DNA from: an uncultured Ruminococcus sp.
GTDB lineage: Bacteria > Bacillota > Clostridia > Oscillospirales > Ruminococcaceae
Length of the DNA: 27,068 nt
Reading direction: 5' to 3'
NCBI RefSeq assembly: GCF_937915125.1
Contig: NZ_CALDMP010000026.1
Coordinates: 1-27,068, forward strand
This document shows, piece after piece, positions 21,737 through 27,068 of the stretch (within the stretch, counting starts at the first letter, position 1; each line of letters starts with the position of its first letter). A model generated the notes under the pieces. It searched no databases and was not told the origin of the DNA. It saw nothing but the letters and a program-made list of their open reading frames with translations. A program made the translations under genes and the position numbers.

Positions 21737-22105
21737 TCAGCAGCCCTCCTGCTTCGTCCACGCCGAAATATCCACCGGCTCGCCGTCTGCCCAGAGACGT
21801 TCCAGCTGATAGAAATCACGGGTCTCTTTATAAAAAATATGCACGATGATATCGGAATAATCCAGCACCACCCAGTTGGAACCGTTGCCCCGACCTTCCC
21901 GGTGGGTGGGTTCCTTTCCCTTCAGGGAAAGCTGATATTCCACTTCATCTGCCAGCGTCCGGGTGTGGGTCGTGCTGGTACCATTAGCGATGATAAAATA
22001 GTCGCCAAGAATGGTCAGATCGTTGACACGAAGCACCTTGATATCCTCCGCACGCTTGCTGTCCAGTGCTTTTACGATGGTTTCTAACATTTCCTGCTGC
22101 GTCAT
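21737..22105 (-). CDS. rsfS: Ribosome silencing factor RsfS
   Basis: A 122-residue protein of the Iojap/DUF143 family, which binds L14 on the large subunit and blocks subunit joining when nutrients are low. Signature parts are KALDSKRAEDIKVLRV, GDYFIIANGTSTTHTRTLADEVE and SNWVVLDYSDIIVHIF followed by YQLERLW. ATG 22105 has AAGGAAG upstream and gives normal length; the longer frame to 22159 has no site. It comes after nadD, yqeK and an LCP gene, the common Firmicute order. Confidence 0.95.
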   Translation of the reverse strand: MTQQEMLETIVKALDSKRAEDIKVLRVNDLTILGDYFIIANGTSTTHTRTLADEVEYQLSLKGKEPTHREGRGNGSNWVVLDYSDIIVHIFYKETRDFYQLERLWADGEPVDISAWTKQEGC

Positions 22106-22164
22106 AATAACTTCCTTTCTGTTCTGTATTGAATATAGGTGAAATTGAAATAAGTTCAATTGGT

Positions 22165-23406
22165 TTACTGCGCACCGTCTTCTGTGTCACCCTCATGGAT
22201 ATCTGACAGATTTTCCTGCGTGTCATCATAGACCGTCGCCTGATATTCGCCCTCGGGAACAAGTTCCACAATGGCACTCTCCTCCGGGTAGATCTCGTTC
22301 TGATACGGGCGGAAATAGCCGTTCAGGAGATCAATGGTAGCAGACTTGTGGATGGAATAGACCGACTGGCTGCTTCCGTCTCCTGGATAATACGTTGACC
22401 CCTCACCCGGCACCATAAAGACATTGACAGAATCCATGGTCAGCCGTGTGGAAGCGAAATCCGCCACCATGCTGATCTGTTCCAAAGACAGATCCGTTGC
22501 GATCCACTGATTTTTGTAGATCTTCTGCATGGCGCTCATCAGTTCTGTCTGGCTCATATTCAGCATTTTTTCCATAGCTGCCGCCAGGAAGATGCGCTGT
22601 GCTTTCACACGACCGATATCCCCTTCCGTATAGCCATGGCGGAACCGGACAAACCACTCAGACTGCTGACCATCCAGCACCTGTTCTCCTTCTGGAAGAA
22701 TCTTATCCGCCTCATAGACGATCTTCTCCGGCAATGTAATGGGGATACCGCCGATGGAATCCACAATATTGGCAATGTCATCACAGTTGAGCTTGACATA
22801 GCAGTCTACATAAATGCAAAAATTGTCTTCAATGGCATTGACCACACGCTGGATAGGTGTTACGCCGGTCTCCTGACCGCTGTGATAAATACTGTTGAAT
22901 TTTGCAGTGGAGTAGGACGCATAGTCCGGCATGTAAGAGTCCCGAGGTACCTGTAAGATATTCATGGTCCCGGTGATCAGATCAAACTGGAAGATCCAGT
23001 TTACATCAGAAAGTTCGCCGCTTTCGTCCATGCCCAGGAAGAGGATAGTATATTGTCCCTCAATGGTCTGCTCCAGATCCAACCCGTCATTCATATCCGA
23101 ATCCAGGTCGCTCTTGAGATTCAAGACAGAGGCATCTGCGGAATCCACCTTGGAAAGAGTACCTTCACGCTCCACAAGAGGCTGCCACAGCTTCCAGTAT
23201 TTCACAATGGACACCTGCTGGGTCGTAATGGTATTGCCCTCGATTTTTTCGTAGTTGATAATAGGCACATTGAGCACCATCACCAGGATCAGCGCAAGAC
23301 TGACAGCAATGCTGGCAACAATGACCACAATATCCTTTACGCTGTTTTTCTTCTGTTTCGGCGTATAATATCCATATTCATTCTGGGATCGTTTTTGCTT
23401 TCTCAT
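22165..23406 (-). CDS. LytR-CpsA-Psr (LCP) family protein
   Basis: A 413-residue membrane-anchored protein. A Lys/Arg-rich cytosolic start is followed by one membrane segment (about 28-50) and an extracellular LCP domain with DLITGTMNILQVPRDSYM, FNSIYHSGQ, VDSIGGIPITLP and FVRFRHGYTEGDIGRVKAQR. LCP enzymes attach teichoic acids or other glycopolymers to peptidoglycan. A long segment of about 90 residues separates the membrane helix from the LCP core. The start is uncertain: ATG 23406 has AAAGGA 13 bases upstream, and the frame also opens at ATG 23454 inside yqeK. Confidence 0.9.
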   Translation of the reverse strand: MRKQKRSQNEYGYYTPKQKKNSVKDIVVIVASIAVSLALILVMVLNVPIINYEKIEGNTITTQQVSIVKYWKLWQPLVEREGTLSKVDSADASVLNLKSDLDSDMNDGLDLEQTIEGQYTILFLGMDESGELSDVNWIFQFDLITGTMNILQVPRDSYMPDYASYSTAKFNSIYHSGQETGVTPIQRVVNAIEDNFCIYVDCYVKLNCDDIANIVDSIGGIPITLPEKIVYEADKILPEGEQVLDGQQSEWFVRFRHGYTEGDIGRVKAQRIFLAAAMEKMLNMSQTELMSAMQKIYKNQWIATDLSLEQISMVADFASTRLTMDSVNVFMVPGEGSTYYPGDGSSQSVYSIHKSATIDLLNGYFRPYQNEIYPEESAIVELVPEGEYQATVYDDTQENLSDIHEGDTEDGAQ

Positions 23407-23416
23407 ACTGGTAAAT

Positions 23417-24001
23417 TCATCCTTTCTGTTGCTGGAGCTTTGTGACATATTCATTATACGCTTCCACAGTGTGATGTGGGATCAGTGCCTCCCGCCGGAG
23501 CAGCTTCTGCAAAGAAACCTCCAACCCGTAGCACATACCTTTCGCAAGACTTTCCCAGGTTTTCTGCCGCATGACATCCACATCGGGATAATCCCGTTCC
23601 TCGGAGATCATATCTGCCAGATAGACGATCTGCTCCAGAACCGACATACCAGCTCTTCCAATGGTATGATACCGCACTGCATAGAGAATATCCGGATCTG
23701 TCACACCGAAGGTATCCCGGAGCATTTCCGCCCCGGCAATGCCGTGCCACACCTTAAACGCCTTGCGTTCCTCTTCACACACATCCATGGACGAGCGCAT
23801 CATCAGGGTATACTGAACATCCTGGGGTTCCTCCTTGCAGATATCATGCACCAGACCCGCAAAGCGTGCCTTTTCCGGATCCACACCCCCGAAGTGTTCT
23901 GCCAGGGCTGCGCTTGCCGCAGAGACATTGACCGAATGTGCAAAGCGTTTCGGTGAAAGGTGCCGTTTCAGATACTGCCGATATTCCTCGATATTTTCCA
24001 T
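23417..24001 (-). CDS. yqeK: HD-domain phosphohydrolase YqeK (likely Ap4A hydrolase)
   Basis: A 194-residue HD-domain protein. Metal ligands are visible as RFAHSVNVSAAS (His), GLVHDICKE (HD), WHGIAGAEML (His), and RYHTIGRAGM (His), with YLADMISEERDY near the end. Members of this family cleave diadenosine tetraphosphate symmetrically. ATG 24001 has AAGGGAGA upstream. It directly follows nadD, a near-universal pairing in Firmicutes. Confidence 0.94.
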   Translation of the reverse strand: MENIEEYRQYLKRHLSPKRFAHSVNVSAASAALAEHFGGVDPEKARFAGLVHDICKEEPQDVQYTLMMRSSMDVCEEERKAFKVWHGIAGAEMLRDTFGVTDPDILYAVRYHTIGRAGMSVLEQIVYLADMISEERDYPDVDVMRQKTWESLAKGMCYGLEVSLQKLLRREALIPHHTVEAYNEYVTKLQQQKG

Positions 24002-24019
24002 GCAAACGCAGTCTCCCTT

Positions 24020-24625
24020 CTACTCCTGTTGATACAGCTCATGAGATACTATATATTGTACTACTTTTTCCGGCAAATAGCAAGAAAAATCTGTTTGATT
24101 TTTGCAGCTTTCCCGAATTTTTGTAGAAGATATGGTGTAAACATCCGCACTACACAAAAATATTTTGCCATATTGCAATAAAAACTGCTGCTGCGCCTCC
24201 AGTGCATCCCTGTCATCTGCCTCACGGGAGACCACACCCAGCCCGGCATACTGCAAAATTTCCTGCCACCGGTGCCAGCGGCAGAAGGACAGGAACATAT
24301 CGCTGCCCACCAGAAGTACCAGTTCCGCATCCGGGTACTGCTGCCGGAAATACCGCACTGTATCCACGGTATAGCTCACGCCCTCCCGTTCCAGCTCACA
24401 GCTGTCCACGGAACAGCCGGGTACCGTCTCTGCCGCCAGCCGGCACATGGCGAGACGGTCTGCCGCCGATGCCATTTCTGTATGATGCTGCTTAAATGGC
24501 GACACTCGTGCCGGCACCAGGATCACCTGATCCAGCCCCAGACATGCTTTTGCCGTCCGGATCAGGTGCAGATGTCCGTTATGGATGGGATTGAAACTGC
24601 CGCCGAAGATTCCGATCCGGCGCAT
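24020..24625 (-). CDS. nadD: Nicotinate-nucleotide adenylyltransferase
   Basis: A 201-residue nucleotidyltransferase that makes deamido-NAD from nicotinate mononucleotide and ATP. The nucleotide-binding motif GIFGGSFNPIHNGHLHL is at the N-terminus and ISSTKIRE near residue 167, both hallmarks. The ATG overlaps the yhbY stop by one base (TGATG), indicating coupled translation. Confidence 0.96.
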   Translation of the reverse strand: MRRIGIFGGSFNPIHNGHLHLIRTAKACLGLDQVILVPARVSPFKQHHTEMASAADRLAMCRLAAETVPGCSVDSCELEREGVSYTVDTVRYFRQQYPDAELVLLVGSDMFLSFCRWHRWQEILQYAGLGVVSREADDRDALEAQQQFLLQYGKIFLCSADVYTISSTKIRESCKNQTDFSCYLPEKVVQYIVSHELYQQE

Positions 24626-24912
24626 CAGAATTTTACGACCGGTTCTTTGGGATTACGCTTGAACAGCACAAACCGATTTCCGATGACCTGTACCACATCG
24701 GATTCTGTTTTCTCCGCCAGTTCATCTGCCGCTTCCCGGGCATCCAGCGGGCAGTTGTCCAGCACATGCAGTTTGATCAGTTCACGCTTATGAAGCGCAT
24801 CCTTTACCTGCTGTACCAGTGTATCGCTGATGCCGCCTTTTCCCACCTGAAAAATTGTCTCATATGTGCTGGCAATGCCGCGCAGTGCCGCACGCTGTTT
24901 ACTTGTTAGCAT
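24625..24912 (-). CDS. yhbY: YhbY-type ribosome assembly RNA-binding protein (CRM domain)
   Basis: A 95-residue single CRM domain: MLTSKQRAALRGIAS, FQVGKGGISDTLVQQV (the GxxG-like loop), LHKRELIKLHVLDNC and VVQVIGNRFVLFKRN. Related proteins bind pre-50S particles. ATG 24912 overlaps the end of rdgB; the frame opens at TTG 24930 as well. The ribosome site is weak (GAGAGTGG), so coupling to rdgB translation is likely. Confidence 0.92.
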   Translation of the reverse strand: MLTSKQRAALRGIASTYETIFQVGKGGISDTLVQQVKDALHKRELIKLHVLDNCPLDAREAADELAEKTESDVVQVIGNRFVLFKRNPKEPVVKF

Positions 24913-25501
24913 ATCCACTCTCACTTTCAAAATACTGTTTCAGCTGTTTCAGAGCATTGCCCCGATGGCTGATCTCATTCTTTTCCGCATCTGTCATCTG
25001 TGCCATGGTCTTTTCACCGCAGCAGAATACCGGGTCATAGCCAAAGCCGTTTTCGCCCAGAGGTTCCGTTCCGATATAGCCCTCGCAAGTGCCTGTGAAA
25101 AACTGTTCCTTTCCGTCCTCGTCCACATAGCACAACACGCACACAAACCGTGCCGTCCGCTGTTCCCGGGGTTTATTGCCCAGCAGCTCCAACAGCTTTT
25201 CATACCGCTGGATATCTGTGGCATTTTCTCCAGCAAAACGATGGGAATATACGCCCGGTGCACCGTCCAGTGCATCTACCATAAGACCGCTATCGTCTGC
25301 GATCACGGGACAGCGCAGAGCTTCATAGACAGCACGTGCTTTCAGCGCTGCATTTTCCTGAAATGTCGTACCGGTTTCCTCTACCTCGGCAGTAAATCCA
25401 GCTTCTTTCTGAGAAACCGCCTCCAATCCGAAGGGTGCCAGAATAGCACAAATTTCCCGGAGCTTTCCGGCATTGTTTGAAGCAATGACAATTTTCTGCA
25501 T
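24899..25501 (-). CDS. rdgB: XTP/dITP diphosphatase (non-canonical purine NTP pyrophosphatase)
   Basis: A 200-residue house-cleaning enzyme that hydrolyses dITP and XTP to keep them out of DNA and RNA. Motifs are IVIASNNAGKLREI at the N-terminus, ADDSGLMVDALDGAPGVYSHRFAG in two parts, and GYIGTEPLGENGFGYDPVF. The ATG lies two bases after the ftsY stop. Confidence 0.96.
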   Translation of the reverse strand: MQKIVIASNNAGKLREICAILAPFGLEAVSQKEAGFTAEVEETGTTFQENAALKARAVYEALRCPVIADDSGLMVDALDGAPGVYSHRFAGENATDIQRYEKLLELLGNKPREQRTARFVCVLCYVDEDGKEQFFTGTCEGYIGTEPLGENGFGYDPVFCCGEKTMAQMTDAEKNEISHRGNALKQLKQYFESESGYANK

Positions 25502-25503
25502 CT

Positions 25504-26916
25504 TTATGCCTCCTCTGTAGGTTCAAAAAGTGCCTGTACGAAATCTGCACCACGAAACGGCTGAAGATCGTCTATTTTTTCGCCGACACCCACCAGCTTC
25601 ACCGGAATACCCAGTTCATTGCGGATAGAAACAATAATGCCGCCCTTTGCAGTGCCGTCCAGCTTTGTCAGGACAATACCTGTGATATCGGCAACTTCCT
25701 GGAACAGCCGTGCCTGATTGACTGCATTCTGTCCTGTGGTGGCATCCAGCACCAGCAGAATCTCCCGGTGGCATCCCTCGGCTCTTGTCTCAATGATACG
25801 ATTGATCTTCGCCAGTTCCTGCATAAGATTTTTCTTGTTATGCAGACGGCCAGCAGTATCGCAGATGAGCACATCGCAGTCCCGTGCCTTTGCCGCATCA
25901 ATGGCATCATATACCACCGATGCCGGGTCAGAGCCTTCAGCGTGTTTGACAATATCTACGCCGGCACGCTGCGTCCAGACCTCCAGCTGATCAATCGCCG
26001 CTGCACGGAATGTATCCGCCGCTGCAACAATAACCTTTTTGCCTTCGGATTTCAACTGATGGCACAACTTGCCGATAGTAGTGGTCTTGCCTGCGCCGTT
26101 GACACCGATAACCATGATGATCGTGGGCTTTGTGGGATATTCCAGCGCTTGATCCTCGCCCAGCATTTCCGTAATGATCTCCTGAATCATGCCCATAATC
26201 TCCTTGGGATCTGTAACGCCGCGTTCCTTGACACGCTTGCGCAATGTTTCGCAGATCTCCACAGAAGTTTCCGGTCCCAGATCGCTCATGATCATAGTCT
26301 CTTCCAGTTCGTCGAACAGGTCGTCGTCAATTTTCGTGAAGTTCCCCAGCACCTGCTGCATACGGGACATCATGGCATCCTTTGTCTTGCGCAGACCATC
26401 CCGTATCTTCGCAAAGAAGCCCTTTTTCTCCGGCTGCTCCGGTACTGCCGTCTCCGGAATTTCCTCCGGTTCTTCTGCCGGTACTTCTTCCTCCGGTTCA
26501 GCCGCAGGCGCTTCTGTGATCTCCGGTGTTTCTGTTTCCTCCGGTTCTGTTTCCGGTACTTCGGGAGCCGTTTCCGTTTCTTCCGGCGTTTCCTCCGACA
26601 TATCGGATTCCGGCGCATGGTCGGTTTCTTCCTTTGTCACGATTCCGGCAGCCTCAAGCGCCGCCTGACGTGCCAATGCAATTGCCTCTTTTCGCTGTCC
26701 CGATTCCTGGACAGCTTCTTCCGCAGCCTGACGTGCCCTTTCCACCTCGTCCTGTTCCTTGACGGCAAGTGCTTCCAGTGCCGCCGATGCGATTTCCTCC
26801 GCCTCATCCTGTTCCGCAGCATCCGGCTGTACCAACGGTTCCTCAGCCGGCTTTCCCGTGCCCCGTTTCCAGAACGGTACGTTTTTCTCTTTATTTCTCT
26901 TACCAAATAAGCCCAT
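25504..26916 (-). CDS. ftsY: Signal recognition particle receptor FtsY
   Basis: A 470-residue GTPase that docks SRP-bound ribosomes at the membrane. Residues 1 to about 165 form the acidic A domain: an Ala/Glu-rich helix, then a Glu/Pro/Thr-rich tract (about 95-160). The NG domain follows, with GVNGAGKTTTIGKL (P loop), DTFRAAAIDQLEVW, LICDTAGRLHNKKNLM, LTKLDGTAKGG and GVGEKIDDLQPF. The C-terminus is complete. The gene precedes rdgB by two bases. No promoter is seen in the 150 bases before it, so it may be cotranscribed with a gene beyond the window. Confidence 0.96.
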   Translation of the reverse strand: MGLFGKRNKEKNVPFWKRGTGKPAEEPLVQPDAAEQDEAEEIASAALEALAVKEQDEVERARQAAEEAVQESGQRKEAIALARQAALEAAGIVTKEETDHAPESDMSEETPEETETAPEVPETEPEETETPEITEAPAAEPEEEVPAEEPEEIPETAVPEQPEKKGFFAKIRDGLRKTKDAMMSRMQQVLGNFTKIDDDLFDELEETMIMSDLGPETSVEICETLRKRVKERGVTDPKEIMGMIQEIITEMLGEDQALEYPTKPTIIMVIGVNGAGKTTTIGKLCHQLKSEGKKVIVAAADTFRAAAIDQLEVWTQRAGVDIVKHAEGSDPASVVYDAIDAAKARDCDVLICDTAGRLHNKKNLMQELAKINRIIETRAEGCHREILLVLDATTGQNAVNQARLFQEVADITGIVLTKLDGTAKGGIIVSIRNELGIPVKLVGVGEKIDDLQPFRGADFVQALFEPTEEA

Positions 26917-26981
26917 AAATACACCTGTCCTTTCGCCTGAAATCCGGGATTGTCTCCCTTTGTTCTCTTTATTCGGTTTCG

Positions 26982-27010
26982 TTGCAAATGTCCCACCGGG
27001 ACATTTGCAA
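26982..27010. repeat. Perfect inverted repeat upstream of ftsY
   Basis: TTGCAAATGTCCC and GGGACATTTGCAA form a perfect 13-bp stem around ACC, about 65 bases before ftsY. It has no T run on either strand, so it may be a REP-like palindrome or weak terminator of an upstream gene outside the window. Confidence 0.65.
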
Positions 27011-27037
27011 GGCTTAACTTACTGAAATGGTTTCACA

Positions 27038-27065
27038 AGGCGGGGCGGTCTTGTTCGCCCCGCCT
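27038..27065. repeat. GC-rich inverted repeat at window end
   Basis: AGGCGGGGC (27038-27046) pairs with GCCCCGCCT (27057-27065) around a 10-base loop. It is 28 bases beyond the preceding palindrome. TTGTTCGCCCC recalls the palindrome at 4675-4693, suggesting a dispersed intergenic repeat type. Confidence 0.6.
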
Positions 27066-27068
27066 CGA

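Noticed and set aside
25768..26910. Plus-strand open frame of 380 codons opposite ftsY
   Set aside because: Its Arg/Phe/Cys-rich repeats are the antisense reading of the acidic FtsY A domain.

Overview
The window looks like chromosome of a Gram-positive clostridial organism of the Oscillospiraceae/Ruminococcaceae type, most likely a Ruminococcus-like gut anaerobe. Four things point there: a type I dockerin on a secreted leucine-rich-repeat protein (cellulosome-type assembly), a SCIFF peptide with its radical SAM maturase (a clostridial marker pair), a ferredoxin-linked NfnAB-type enzyme, and clostridial gene order around efp, aroQ, ftsY and nadD. AGGAGG-type ribosome sites and TTGACA-N17-TATAAT promoters are typical of Firmicutes. 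Species was not determined.

Left arm (1-6201). A minus-strand XRE-type regulator with a membrane domain is divergent from a plus-strand riboflavin operon. The operon has a sigma-A-type promoter, FMN riboswitch, intrinsic terminator, ribD, ribE, a GNAT acetyltransferase, ribBA, ribH and a Cof-type HAD phosphatase. Together these could carry out the route from GTP to riboflavin, with the HAD enzyme a good candidate for the dephosphorylation step. The block is bracketed by two near-identical copies, in inverted orientation, of a 172-bp MITE-like element. The complete copy has 17-bp terminal inverted repeats and a 5-bp target duplication that includes the stop codon of the HAD gene.

Middle (6202-12500, all minus strand). 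Read in the direction of transcription: yajC, a terminator, a TIGR04086-type membrane protein, a promoter, the 45-residue SCIFF peptide, an attenuator-like hairpin, the SCIFF radical SAM maturase, a GTGA-coupled membrane-anchored GH25 muramidase, a hairpin, and a secreted LRR-dockerin protein. A 37-bp near-palindrome occurs identically on both sides of the LRR-dockerin gene.

Right arm (12538-27068, all minus strand). This is housekeeping: ftsY, rdgB, yhbY, nadD, yqeK, an LCP-family protein, rsfS, a small membrane protein and leuS; rpsU with its own promoter, structured leader and terminator; yqeG-aroQ-M24 peptidase; efp and a CD1247-type acidic zinc protein; and the two-subunit NfnAB-type oxidoreductase upstream of yajC. 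No tRNA, rRNA or CRISPR array was seen.

Most interesting points: the SCIFF/maturase/muramidase operon with internal attenuator, the MITE-bracketed riboflavin block, the repeat-flanked LRR-dockerin gene, and two structured leaders (rpsU, and a hairpin over the yqeG ribosome site).
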